NCBI GenBank assembly: GCA_964036665.1 | Contig: OZ038531.1 | Span: 2,976,001 to 3,040,000, forward strand | Length of the DNA: 64,000 nucleotides | Source of the DNA: Gordius sp. MW1 | Lineage: Eukaryota; Nematomorpha; Gordioida; Gordea; Gordiidae | Direction of reading: 5' to 3' | In this document: in pieces, positions 39,601-51,170 of the stretch | Layout of the letters: the number at the start of each line of letters is the position of its first letter | Numbering within the stretch: the stretch's first letter is position 1 | Program-made: the position numbers and the translations under genes | Notes under the pieces: generated by a model | Told to the model about the DNA's origin: nothing | Database searches by the model: none | Seen by the model: the letters and a program-made list of their open reading frames with translations, nothing else

Positions 39601-40977
39601 AAGTCTCAAAATTTTGACGAAAAAATGAAATTTAGTCATGACAGCACATGAAAGCAGAAAACTTTAAAATTATTAGTAATTTCCTTTTGTTTCTATTAAA
39701 TAATGATTATAAATTGTTGGGGGGGGGGGGGGGGCGGGCGAGAAATGAATAAGACAATATTAATAATATGTATATTTTTGATCTGTTAATAAATTTTAAG
39801 ATTATTTAGACATGGTGCCGATATCTAAAACCGAATATAATCAATGCATGATAAATATATTGTATGTAGGAGTGAGGGTCTCCAAAGACTTCTTGTATTA
39901 AGGGCTAGTTTTTTAAGGTATTATTGATTAATGCGGCTCATTCATTGAGTGCTGATGCAAGGATAAGGCTGAGAGAGAGAGATTGAAGAATTTTTTTTGT
40001 CTTCTTAATATTAGTTATTTTTGACAAAATACACCCATCATAGCTCATAGTTTTACTTGATACTTTTTTTAATTTAGTTCCAAAATTTCGACGAATAACA
40101 TTGTTACACTGTTGAATTTCAATATACTGATTATAGCATGAGAGGGGGGGGGTCTTAACCTAATTCCTATATCCCCTCCCTCACCCACCCTCAAAATGAG
40201 GTTGACAATAGGACAATTACTTTAAGACAATGAGGGAAGGAAGGGGGAGGGGCAAAAGGGGTAATTTTACCTAGCTATTAAGACTACTACTGCCTGAGAG
40301 AGGTATGAGGGGATGTACCTGTGCATTTATCACGTGGTCCAAATCCCACGGAGCGAGTGAAATTAAAATTGAAGTTGTAAGTATTAGTAGATGTTTTTGG
40401 AGGGGGAATTACTCGCATTTTAAAAAGCGTGATTGGAAAAATTAATTATTTATAGCATTTTCAAAGGGAATGGGGAAATGAAAAAATGAGATAAAAATCA
40501 ATTTTACAATTAAAAATATTTCAAAAAAAAAAAATTTCAAAAAATTTATAAATTGGAAATGTCTTTGAAAATATATGTAAATTAAGTAACGATAAAGTGG
40601 GGTAAAAATTTATAAGTGTTCTTGTTTGTTAAAGTCGGCTTATGTTAGATCATTTAAATTTGTGTTGCAAAAACGGTTGGGTTTTGTTTAGTCGACCTTT
40701 GGTATTTATTAGCCAATTAAATCAAACCTTTAATATGTGTTTACGGTTAGTCGACTAAAAGCAAAGGTTGACCAACAAAACCCAGCCGTTTTTACACCAC
40801 TAATTTAAATTCTTTAAATGAATTATTACAAATTATAAAAAAAATTAAAAAATACCTAAAAGCCCTATTTCGTTGTAAGTCGAAACTATCATCGGGCGTG
40901 TGATTAGACTCCTTAAACCGGAACAAGAATGGCCCTCCTGCTATGGAATGTGAACGGTTTCGGATGAATTTCATCAT
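27676..40977 (-). CDS. GARNL3: GARNL3: RapGAP and CNH domain protein, complete, 28 exons, 1096 aa
   Basis: Predicted GTPase-activating protein for Rap-type GTPases. Exons in transcript order: 40977-40856, 37363-37291, 37120-37037, 36579-36495, 33989-33871, 33694-33630, 33555-33489, 33421-33395, 33329-33254, 33190-33092, 32964-32861, 32752-32635, 32542-32497, 32412-32306, 32156-32029, 31956-31849, 31720-31646, 31471-31408, 31303-31253, 31146-31048, 30940-30827, 30706-30543, 29717-29562, 29475-29406, 29342-29265, 29177-29059, 28776-28629, 28400-27676. Sum 3291 nt, all phases consistent. Motifs: SRKHYGSVE, LENPEFQTRWYFKYFLG, VPQYRAILW, then RapGAP about residues 214-440 (FKFGVVYAKQDQKSDDEM, RKRHIGNDIV, FSEESVPVFGPPL) with the catalytic Asn near 316. 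The CNH domain spans about 500-850 (GCHLYAFNKHPS, GIEIRLAINGNLVDT). The last exon adds about 240 Ser/Thr/Asn/Pro-rich residues. An in-frame TAG lies five codons upstream of the ATG; vertebrate GARNL3 has a longer N-terminus, so an upstream exon is possible. Confidence 0.95.
29817..30285. repeat. Family F element with 8-bp target duplication
   Basis: TAGAGCCCTGCAAAAT at the left and GCCTGTGCAGAGCTTTA at the right, with GC-rich GCCCGAGCCTGGCCCGGCC and GGGCCCGGTCGGGTCCGGGC blocks inside the ends and an AT-rich middle. TTTGTATC flanks both sides (29809-29816, 30286-30293). GARNL3 intron. Confidence 0.85.
31478..31599. repeat. Tandem repeat, about 40 bp x 3, in a GARNL3 intron
   Basis: Three imperfect copies of a unit made of an A-run, (A)ACGAATTTTAT-like sequence and TATTGAATTTATGAT lie in the intron between exons 31720-31646 and 31471-31408. 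Confidence 0.75.
35106..35307. repeat. Family B element
   Basis: GTTGTTAAAAGTGCTGGGTT to CCGAGCCGTTTTTACAACAC, in a GARNL3 intron. Confidence 0.75.
35919..35992. repeat. Family B element, very short
   Basis: GTGTTATAAAAACGGCTCGG and GCCGTTTTTACAACA with only about 30 bases between; the GARNL3 intron also holds the copy at 35106. Confidence 0.7.
36672..36823. repeat. Family C element
   Basis: CTTGGGCGTAGCCGGGGGGA to GGATACGTCCATGG, in a GARNL3 intron. Confidence 0.75.
37893..38067. repeat. Family B fold-back element
   Basis: AGTGTTGCAAAAAGGGCTGG to ACCAGCCGTTTTTACAACAC, in GARNL3 intron 1. Confidence 0.8.
38391..38545. repeat. Family C element, opposite orientation, right end degraded
   Basis: CATGGGCGTTGCCATGATTG at the left, GCAGCCGCCCCTCTATGTC near the right, in GARNL3 intron 1. 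Confidence 0.7.
39373..39551. repeat. Family C element, opposite orientation
   Basis: CATGGGTGTAGCGAGGATTG to CCTGGCTACGCCCACG, in GARNL3 intron 1. Confidence 0.78.
39719..39734. repeat. Homopolymer G run, 16 bases
   Basis: Uninterrupted G tract in GARNL3 intron 1, outside the family C elements. Confidence 0.9.
40660..40802. repeat. Family B element with 8-bp target duplication
   Basis: TTGTGTTGCAAAAACGGTTG to CCCAGCCGTTTTTACACCAC plus TA; ATTTAAAT flanks both sides (40652-40659, 40803-40810). It ends about 50 bases from the first GARNL3 exon's donor. Confidence 0.88.
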
Positions 40978-41184
40978 TATTCCAAATTGCTACCCATTTT
41001 AGATTTAGAATTTTTACATTTAAGACCAAATTTCGGGGAAAAAATTTAATTTTTTTCTTCTAACAAATTAATATCGTGTCACAATTTACGACATTCACTA
41101 TATAAATCGACGTGTATGATGAGTAGTGTAGAGTAAGTAACTTAATCGACGTTGTTTTTTTTAAATATTTTGTTATTCCTTTAT

Positions 41185-41204
41185 TTTTATTATTATTATT
41201 ATTA
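41185..41204. repeat. ATT microsatellite
   Basis: TTATTATTATTATTATTA run upstream of GARNL3. Confidence 0.8.
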
Positions 41205-41351
41205 AGGAAATACATACATGTATGTTGCAAAAAAACATTTTGGAATGGGTGGAGAAAGGGAATGTAAGTTAGATGCAGTCCAATTTTGGCTATAAGATTG
41301 ATTAGGTGATATGATATAGTATTAATATTATATTAGCCGATATATACACTC

Positions 41352-41369
41352 ACCCCCCCCCCCCCCCCC
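41352..41369. repeat. Homopolymer C run, about 17 bases
   Basis: One of the longest C tracts in the window, about 370 bases upstream of GARNL3's first codon. Confidence 0.9.
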
Positions 41370-42959
41370 ATACTCCCTCTAAGAGGGGGATTTCAGCACT
41401 CCTTTAATGATTAGCTTGCTATAGCGTGCCTAAATGTAATTAATATCATTCCTCTTAACCCCCCCCCCCCCTACCTAGCAGTTATTAGGGTAAAAATATT
41501 AATTGCTATGCAATTTATGGTTATTTTTTATTTATATGTTAATACTACTTTTTTATTCAATAATTTAATCTATTTATTTAATTTATTATGTTTGAGACTT
41601 TTTGGAAATGTAAATATACAATTTAGTGAGGTGTCCGGATCTTTATAGTCGAGCGAGAAATAGAATGATTTTTATAAAGGTTTAATTAAATTGAATTCCT
41701 CAATTTCCGACGTGGGCGTAATATAATTTATTTTAAATTAAAATTATAGTAAATATAATGACATTGCATCGAGGGGGGATATAACAAATAATATCCATAT
41801 ATATATATTAGTTTAGATTAGTTGTATATCCTTTATATCAAAAACTCTAAAATACATTTGGCATCTGAAATTATCAATATATAATTTAATTATCATAAAT
41901 TTTTATCCTCTAAATGTGGCATGACTTATTTTTTGTTGATAATTAAAACTTCTATTATCTAATGGCATCTTAGATCGTTTTAGGTACGATTAGTAACGCA
42001 ATTGAAAGAAAACAGGATTTTGAAAGGCATAAATAATTAATGTGGCTAATGCCATTTAATGCTTACCAAGAAGGCAAACAAACAATATCAATCAAAACAG
42101 CCACTAACCCCTGCATCTAGAAGTTGAATCATCAATAACCGATAAAAAATGTATAATACCCTTTTAAACAGGTTTTAATAAAATGAGAAAATTAAATGTT
42201 TTAATAAAATTATATATTATTATTTATTAAAATACTAGTGGAGTGAGATTGACAATTAAGATTAATTTCAAATGACAAATTTAATAAACAAAAAGGTTAT
42301 TTAAGCTAAGGTTAGACGATTTTTAATGTTAATCTTTGAATAAAAATGAAACGCCACCTCTTTATATTAAACAATTCATCACAAAAAGCGCACTTTAGAT
42401 TGATCTAAATTTACATTATATCTAATAATAATTAAGGATTTAGCTTTTGTATTTGGGGGTTCTTACAAAAGTTTAAAAAATTCAAAATAAAACACTTTTT
42501 ACCAAATTAATAATATTATATTTAGTTGGCCTAAATAGAGTTTAAATAATTTAGACTATATTAGTATTTAGTTTCTTCAACCGTCCTTATCCTGATACAT
42601 TAAGCACATGCACCTTGATTTCTTCGATATATAATTTTTTAATTCATAAAAACCCTTAGTTATCATATTAAAATGCATTTATATGCCGACCTATGATTTA
42701 AATTAAAATTAATTCTCTCTGCACTTATATAAAAATTTAATGCTGGACCTTATTAGTCTTGTCGTTAAGATATAATGAAAGATACTCATAATAAAGAATT
42801 TTAGATTGAGCTCATGTGTAATTTAGCAAATATGTTTATTAAAGTTAAGTTAATGATTTGAAAATATTTAGCATAGTTTATTAATAAAAGCCTCCAATAT
42901 GTTGTTTACAATAATATTCAGAATTTTATTTCTTTTGATACTTTTCTGATGCTATAATA

Positions 42960-44160
42960 TTTAGAAAGGGCAACCATTGTTAAATGTCAAATCTTCTTTC
43001 TATGACTTTTTAGCACCTATGCTGGTGGTCATTCCTTTCAACATTAACTCCCATTTTTCTCTATATCTACATAGATTTTTATTAATCTTGTGCATCTTCA
43101 TGTGCCTTATTTTATGATTCCACGTAAGCTTGGGTCTTCCTCTATTTCGTTTTCCTGCAAAATTTATCTTCTCAAGTTCTGAGGTAGCTATCGTCCCTTC
43201 TCTCTACATGGCCATTTTATCTTAGTCTATTTGTTAAGAGTTTGTCTTCATAAATGTTGCACCCAGATTTCTCCTTATTTCTTCATTTAGGATCTTTTCC
43301 CTAACATCTATCTTAGCATTCTCATCTCCATGGAGGCTGGGCGTTGTTCTTCCATCTTACTTATAGCCCATGATTCCGAGCTATACAAAACTGTTAGTTG
43401 TATTATGAACCTATATAGTTTACCTTTAAGACTTGTTGGGATCTTTTTGTCACACTGAACGCCTGTTAAATCTCTCCATTTAAGCCATCCAAAATTTATT
43501 CTTGCTTTGATTTCTTTATCCATTCCATTATCCGCTTGAAGGTTGATCCTAGATATTTGAAGGAATCCACGCTTTTAAGTTCCCATTAGCTTAATGTAAA
43601 GGATGCACATAGCTGATTTTCATCTGATTTAAACTTTGTATTCTGTTTTCTTACGATTTACCTAGAAACCACTTTCATCTATTGCATTTACCCATATATT
43701 TACATTAGCCAATTCTTGTACAAGTTTGGCACTGAGGATAATATCCCCGGCAAAAATTATTATCCAACAAATCCTTGATAACATTCATCATCATTATGAA
43801 TAGAAAGGCACTGAGAGCCCAACCTTGATGAACTCCAGTGTTGATGACCATTTGCAGTCCCCACGGTTCTAACATACGTTCTTCTTTACTTTTACATATC
43901 TTTTATGGCTCTGACATATAATTCTGGCGCATTGTTTTCTTTAAGACGTCTAACTAACGTCCAAGGGACTTTGTTAAACGCTTTTTCTAGATTTATGAAA
44001 CACTATGCAATCTTCCCTTTCTCTAAACCCCATTATTTTCTAACAGGGCATAAAATATCTGCCGTAGACCCCTCCGCAATCCGAATTGGTTGTCTCGAAT
44101 TTTAATTGAACTCTGAAAGCGTTTGGTCGATCACTGTTTCCCACGCCTTAAAAATATAAT
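42960..44160 (-). pseudogene. Decayed RTE-type LINE, reverse transcriptase C-terminal part
   Basis: At 43523-43308 the minus strand encodes a recognisable end of an RTE-type polyprotein (KARINFGWLKWRDLTGV, KGKLYRFIIQLTVLY, MEMRMLR). Further along, in other frames, come a NGHVERRDD-like segment and GKRNRGRPKLTW. Upstream pieces at 43560-44160 also look related. Frameshifts and stops are frequent, so it is dead. Exact ends are not visible. Confidence 0.65.
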
Positions 44161-44169
44161 TCATTTATT

Positions 44170-45244
44170 ACTCTGTGGTTTTTACAACTGAATATACCCT
44201 TTAATCTTGTATATCGGTATCATAAAGCTATCCCTCCACTCGTTATAAATATGTTTAGTTTTTTAATGAATTAAAATAAACAGATATTAGGAATATTGGT
44301 ATGTATTTAAAAGATTTCAGGAAGCTGGTTTGCGTTATATAAAAAAACTTTGTATGTATTAAATGAAGAGTCTCAAATAAATATCTTTGTATATGTAGTT
44401 ATGGACTCAAATCTGTAATTAGTAAAAAATGTAAGGACTCATGTTTAACTAATTTTAAATATTATACACAAAGGCGTAGCTTGGGTTGAGAAATAACTAT
44501 TGAATAAGTAATTTATTTTATAAGTTTTAAATAAATATTTCTTTTAATTGAGCCAAGCGACTTTTTATGATTAATTTCCGCTTTGTTATTTATCATAACG
44601 CAATGAGGAATAGCAAGGAATTTAAACTTAACTTTTAAAGCCTTTAGCTGCAAACAATAGCTTAAATCAAACATGTAGGGTATATTACTTAAGATTGAGG
44701 CTCTACCAAATACAAAGATAGTTATTATATAGTTTTACCATTGAATCACATATAAAAAAATTGAAAACTTCTTAAGCCAGTTCCATTTTAGGCTTCACAA
44801 TTGATTTGTACAAACTTATTAAATGCCATATAATTAAATGTAGCCTTAATAAAGTCCGTACAATTACGTAGTTTGTTATTTAACTATGTGCATTATACAT
44901 AAAAAATATAATTATATTTTATTAACGGTAATTTCGCTTAGAGACATGTGTGGCCGAGCCTTGCCCCCGGAGGCCCCCGCCGGCGGGCAAACAAGGACGG
45001 GCTAATGCTTTGAAAAGGGCCTGGTCTGTATAGGCCTTATCTTAAACTAGGTTTGGACCGGCCTTAGATAAGTAAGGAAGCCTGTCAAAAAAAATTTTTT
45101 TTTGTGTATTATAAGTTAACAAAAGTGAGTTATATTAATTTATATCATTAAATGTTTATTAAATTTGCAAGCAAAATAAAATTGCGTTTTCCTCATTATT
45201 CATTCATTCCTTATTATCTCAACGCTCCCAAATTAACAAGTGTT
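44170..45244. other. Gene-free AT-rich stretch with a GC-rich repeat patch
   Basis: No exon seen. At about 44945-45070 lies a GC-rich patch (GCCGAGCCTTGCCCCCGG and GGCCTTATC blocks) like the terminal blocks of family F elements. Confidence 0.4.
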
Positions 45245-45252
45245 AATTAGAG

Positions 45253-45972
45253 CAGTGATTCTTAACCTGGGGGTCGCGACCCCCTAAAGGGTCGCGAGAA
45301 GTTTGCCGGGGGGCCGCCAAATTTTTTTAGAATAAAATAAAAATATTCAGAAAAGCTTTAGAAAAAATACTCACCAGGGGAAGATTCATTATTAGAATTA
45401 ATAAATGACTGTAATTTAAAATCTTTGTTTAAAACTAAAAGTTTGCCGCAATTTTGGATACAAATTCATGCAGAATATCCTCCATTATTTTCAGCAGCAA
45501 TTCAAAATTTGCTGCCTTTCGCTAGTACATATTTGTGTGAAAAAGGCTTCTCAACTATGGTTGATATAAAAACTAAAAAACGTAATCGATTGCGACTGGA
45601 TTCCTGCATGAGGATAGCATTACAATCAATTGAACCAAGAATTAACAAATTGGCTGAAGATGTTCAGCAGCAGAAATCTCATTAAATATATTTCCAAATG
45701 CATATTTTTTTTATTTTAAACATTGTTTTTATGTTTAATTATGAAGTTTTTATGTTATTATTATTATTTCATTATCTATTTAAATTTTAAATAGATAATG
45801 AAATAATAAAGTTGTGTTTTATGTTTATTATAAATTAAAATGAAAAAATAATAGAAAATCAATATATTATAGAAAATAGAACAAATATAAATCATTATGA
45901 AAAAATGGGGGGCCGCAAACAAATTATAAAATATTTGGGGGGCCGCGTGTATAAAAAGGTTAAGAACCACTG
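45253..45972 (+). mobile_element. 720-bp hAT-superfamily deletion derivative with 8-bp target duplication
   Basis: Ends are inverted repeats: left CAGTGATTCTTAACCTGGGG, right (reverse complement) CAGTGGTTCTTAACCTTTTT. It is flanked on both sides by AATTAGAG (45245-45252 and 45973-45980), the 8-bp duplication typical of hAT elements. An open frame at 45425-45685 encodes a hAT C-terminal dimerisation domain (LLPFASTYLCEKGFSTM, KTKKRNRLRLDSCMRIAL, IEPRINKLAED), the usual ending of ZBED/FAM200-like transposases. The catalytic part is absent, so it cannot move on its own. GC-rich 'gggggccgc' blocks lie just inside both ends. Confidence 0.9.
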
Positions 45973-45984
45973 AATTAGAGACTA

Positions 45985-47146
45985 TTAGATGTGTAAATAT
46001 GAAACCGGAATTTAAACAAGTTTATAGTTGCATCAATAAGGATGGAAGTGTTTTATCCAAAGTAGTGCCCATCGTTAGCTACCCATATTTTTAATCGGAC
46101 ATTATGTGTATTTATACTAAAAAAAGTGTGCCTTATCTAAGGCAAACCAGTCATCAAGCCAATTCCGCACATATTTGTGAATAGCGCTGCTCAGCCAGGG
46201 AGCGTCCAATCAATTCAAATAAATAGTAATTGGGCGGAGCCAAGTCTGGCCAGCCGCATACATACATATTTGAAGTTCAAAAGCTTCAATCGTTTTCTAA
46301 CTAGTTTTGTTGTATGTCCTAGTGCAATGAAATAAAAATACTGTGTGTTGTCTTTTCTAAATTGTGATTGTGTTTACATAAAATTTAGTTCGAATCGATT
46401 ATCTGCTGTTGATGGCTTTTAGTATTAACTGTTTCTCTTAGTTTCAGCAGCTCATAATAGATCATACCATTAGGGTATCATTAAAAAAAGGGCATTGTTG
46501 TCTCCTCGCTATGGCGGGGCCTTACAATTTAACTTGATGGATCGCATGTTGTTGCCAACCATCTTTTACGCATACGATTTTTAAACTACACCCAACTTTC
46601 GTGTCCACTTATAATTAGATAGATTAATAAACTTTTTTTGTTAATAGCTAGTAGAATTTCGCGAGTTGTTTTTATTTTCCCGTTGCATTTCATTCATTTC
46701 ATGTGGATCCAATCTTTCAAACTTTGGATCTTACTCATGCCTTGCAAACTTATTAAACACCTTCTCATGTCTCATTTATTTATTCTGCATATCGTTGTTG
46801 CTTCCACGCGTCATCCACAGAAAATAGTGCCTGAAAATCCCTCTCTAAAAAATTTCTGGCTTGTCTTCCACGTTCTTCGTTACTATACCCAATATCCATA
46901 CTTCATATTTTTACTTAGTGCCATTCTGCGGCCATTTTACTAACAAAAAATCAATGCTTTCCGCAATCGTCATGAAATTGGCCATTTAAAGCTAATTATG
47001 ATGATAATATTCCTGTGAATAGAATTTATTTATAATAATACAACAAAGAGTTGGTATAAAAAAAATTTGGTCGTAACTATTTACATTGCACATTGCCCCG
47101 TAGGGCAAAGGATTGACAAATTCTGGTTTCATATTTACACACATGG
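45985..47146 (-). mobile_element. Mariner-like element, dead transposase
   Basis: Ends form inverted repeats (left GTGTAAATATGAAACCGGAA; right arm reads GTGTAAATATGAAACCAGAA in reverse complement) flanked by TA on both sides. The length of about 1.16 kb fits mariner. The minus strand carries transposase remnants in several frames: DPHEMNEMQRENK, ETVNTKSHQQQ, HTTKLVRKRLKLLNF, WPDLAPPNYYLFELIGRSL, RNWLDDWFALDKAHFF and VRLKIWVANDGHYFG. The motif usually reading PDLAPSDYHLF has N in place of the catalytic D, and the first catalytic motif reads GHESW. With its stops and frameshifts it is inactive. The left edge is four bases from the right duplication of the hAT element. Confidence 0.85.
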
Positions 47147-47728
47147 TATCTAAGTCTATTCCAATTATTCGGGTTCAACTCCTTTTAAATTAGATTAAGT
47201 TGAATCAATATTTACATTATATTATTTAAACATTAATATTATTAGCATAAATAGATAGGTTAATTCAAATAGTTCAATAAAAAAATTACAATAGGAAATA
47301 AAAGAATAAAATAAAAATTATGTACAAGGCGCCGGGCTTGGATTATTTAAATTAGCTGGCCTGGGCCTACCATTTTCTACATTTCTATAACAGGATGCCG
47401 TTTGTTTACCCCTAATCATTTGTGTGAAATTAAAGTTCGCCTCCCCCCTCCCAATGAAAAATACTAACTACGCCATTGATTATACTTATTTATTTTAAGC
47501 TCAAGCGTTATCAAATATACCATAAAGTTATAAATCAGCCTAAGTTGGAAATCCAAGCAAGTAATATATTTAAATACTCTATTAATTATATGCAAGATCA
47601 GAGATCCTGCCTTTAGGTCTCAATATTGTTTCTATAAATTATAACAAAATGAGATCTTTTTTAGTTGCACGTTGTCCCAAAGTCCTTAGCACAATGGATA
47701 TCGTATCGGTGCATTCGACCAAAGTTTA

Positions 47729-47940
47729 ACTGACCAAATATCTATGAATGTCTACGAATGTCTATGAATATTTAACGAAATCCTTGAGAGGGGTTTACAG
47801 AGACGAAAACGTTAAGGTTAGTGTTTTAGGTCGGGGTTTTAGGTTAGGGTTTGGGTTAGGATTAAATGCACACATTTTAATCGACAAATGCATTTTCGTA
47901 GACATTTATTTGTTATTTGCTCTTTGGTCAATTGCAACTG
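47729..47940. repeat. Fold-back element with degenerate telomere-like TTAGGG core
   Basis: Left arm (TGACCAAATATCTATGAATG...TCTACGAATG) pairs imperfectly with a right arm that reads TTGACCAAAGAGCAAATAAC...TCTACGAAAATG in reverse complement. The centre at 47810-47860 is G/T-rich with TTAGG, TTAGGG and TTTGGGTTAGG steps. Confidence 0.6.
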
Positions 47941-50764
47941 ATTCGTGATATTAACAAGTTTTTTTGTGCTTGTACCAAGTAGAAGGTCTATCACGACCAC
48001 TATTGTCTTATACTAATGGGCCATCAAATGTAATAAGAATACTATTTAATTTAACATTAGAAATCCAATCCTTTTGGTTACTAACGGTGTATTTGAGTAT
48101 ATATAAATTTTTTTTAAGCCTTTAATTAGCTTGTGTAACTCACAACAACAAATATCTTATCAATCGGATAAACAATATACATATGTAGTAGGCTTCTAAC
48201 TTAATAAATTTCAATCTTTTGTGCGGATCCTTTGCTTTACTATTCAACATTGCAAAATTGTATACAATCTTTTTATCTTTGAATAACCTTACTACGAACA
48301 TATTAGAGTAAGATAGTTTTTAGTTTAAGGTGGGAAGGAAATAAAAATGTTTATTTGATTGGCCAAATGTTTTCGATATTAAACATTTTAAGGTAGCCCA
48401 AATTGCAAGCGTAGATTAAAAGTTAAGCGCTAAATGTCATATTTATAATTCAGCACTATGTTGTTAGTTATAGTAATGTTTCGTCTTTCAGTTAGCTCCT
48501 ATAATTTTATTGTTAAATTCAAAATTAATTTAATATAATCAAAAATGTTAAATTTGCAATTCTTACGGATTAAACTACTTTGCCTAATGCTGTCTGAGTT
48601 CATTATGTAGTGACGAATGTTAAAATGGAAATATGACCTTAAAAATTTCCTTATTACGGTACTCATTCAAAATGTCAGAAAATTAGATTAGTATTTTGTC
48701 CTTGAAAACTAATTAGGTGAGAAGTGGAAAATGTTGATTCAATTAATTAGCGGCATATCATAAAGGTTAAGATGATTTTGACCAACTTAATCAATATTTA
48801 TAATGAGTTTTAGAGATGATAGAGAATAATAATAACAAATTGTAATTACAATTTATTTTGTCATATCCATAGCTATCATTATCATCAGATATTTTATATA
48901 ATTACATAATAAAATAAAATGTTCCGGACGCATTATGGGCGCAGCAATTTTGAATACTTTAATTAGTACATAAATTATTTGAGTAACCTTATAAATCAAT
49001 ACAGCATTTTCCTCTCATATAAAGATTGTTTGCAATAAATGAGTGATGGAATAATTTCTTTGAGTTACTTTAAAATTTATTTGTGTTCTGCCACGTCAAT
49101 CTGGCATTGATTGCAATAAATTTTGTAAATAATATTAATCATTTTTGGGTCGTTTCACAATTGTTTTGCAAAATAGTAATTAGTGATTGATTAGGTATTT
49201 GGTTACTGCTTTATTGATGAAATTGTTATTTTTAAAAATATGTTTTTGTTATTTATAAAATCGAAAGGGATGGATGATATGGACATAATATAAACATTTT
49301 ATTGAACACCTGAATTTTTTTGGAGAAAATAGAATGCTAATTTAATGCAATAATTTACTTATTAAATGCCTTAGTTGAAGGCGCTAAATTTATTTGCTCT
49401 ATATAAATGTCAACGTAAAGTATTGACTATAAATGGTAAAATTATTAACGGGAGTGAATTAAAATCAAATTTTGTTGCTTATTAGAAGCTTGTATGACAA
49501 GAAGTTGATAATGATATTTTTCAGTATTATTGGTCTGTGGCTAACAGATTTTTATAATTTTGTACTGAGAATTATTTTGTTTTTCATTTTTTAAGTTGCG
49601 AAAATAGGCGTTTTTGCCTATGTTGAATACGATAACAAATCGACCTTAATTGAATCACCTTAAATAAAAACGTCAATTTTGTTCACAGATAGAATCCGCA
49701 TGCCTGTTATAGTATTAGTCTAAATTGGAATATTAGTTATAGTTATGTGTTTATATTAAATAATAATTTACTCCTTATCGTTTGTACTGCAAAATCGCGA
49801 TAGATCTCCCCCCTCCCTATGCTATTGAAAAATAATTTTTTTATTATTTTATTTTCTGTTAGGGTGGCTAGAAAAACTAAGTAAATTTCTTTCCTTTTCT
49901 AAGCCTAAAAATATCGCAAAAATCGTTATTAGACATGTATGGGTTGCATAAACGCTCTTTGACTAACCTTGATCGCGAAAACCATTTTAAATTGTGGAAT
50001 CAAATTGAGTTTTATTATATGAATACGTTTGAAAAACATTTAAATTTAAAAGCTTTGCATGGATGCATAGTTAAAAGTCATTTTATTATATAAAGGGACC
50101 TTAGGGATTTACCAAGAATAACGTGATCCGTAATTAAAAGTTATTCTAATTAATATTCTAACTATACAACGTCAAATCCCAAATACTAACATGCCATCAT
50201 AAATTTTTTTTTTGCTAGAGATATTTGGACCACATCCAAAACTTACTAACATGCTTTATTTAACTTGAATTATTGATGATATTTTAAATTGTTTCTCTTA
50301 TTAAATTAAACTAATAACAATGATTGATGGGTAACTAATAGTAATTTATTTATTGACAAAGAAAAATAGAAATATAAAGTTTAGGTAGAAATGCAAAGAT
50401 AGTGTATTTCTAGAATACTTTGTAGTACACTACATTTTAAAATCTCAGGGTTCTATTGTACTGATATTAAATGGATGTATCCCAACAAGTAAATTGAATT
50501 TTCTTCTTTATCACATTAGTTAAACGTATAAATTTACAGGAAATAATAAAATAACATTATTTCAACTTCAATAAAATAAATAAAAGATTAAAAACAGTTT
50601 ACATATGACCCTACTTATGTAGGAATATAGAGATACTAATCGCGAGTCCAGATTTCTTAATTTTTTGGTTGCTGCAGAGTTAATATTTAGTTAAATACCT
50701 ATATTTGTGATTGGAGCGAAATATAACACTGCACGTCCCTGTTCTCAGAAATGCAATCCTAACC

Positions 50765-51170
50765 AGAGATCTGATTTGATTAAATCTTTCTACCCGAACC
50801 CGGGCCGGTCCGATTTTTAAACAAATTTACCCGCCCGGGCCCGCCCAAACCCCTCGGAGTGTCCGCCCGTCCAAGCCCGAATTCTTATAGTTAGCTGCTG
50901 CCCATACTGCCAAGCCCAAAATAATGAATTTCTTAATTTTTAGTAATAATATTCTCATATTTTTTAGAAAGTTTAAATGAAATTTCGATTTTTTTGCAGA
51001 CAGTGAAATAAAAAAGTGACAAAATAATACGCGAAAATAAAATGATATATCGCATTAAGCCCTAATTGCTCGAATCTTGTTATGCTACCCGCCCGGGCCC
51101 GCCTAAATATTTAAATTAAAAGTTGACCGGCCCAGCGAGGTCCGACAATGCCACAGAGTGCCAAGCTTTT
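50765..51170. repeat. Family F-like GC-ended repeat
   Basis: TACCCGAACCCGGGCCGGTC and CGCCCGGGCCCGCCCAAACC blocks at the left, CCGCCCGGGCCCGCC near 51090, AT-rich middle. No target duplication found. Confidence 0.5.

Larger units (their letters stand above)
40978..42959. other. Upstream region of GARNL3, no gene seen
   Basis: AT-rich sequence with an ATT microsatellite at 41185-41204, a C-run at 41352-41369 and another near 41460. The GARNL3 promoter should be in the first few hundred bases, but no clear core element is visible. Confidence 0.5.
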
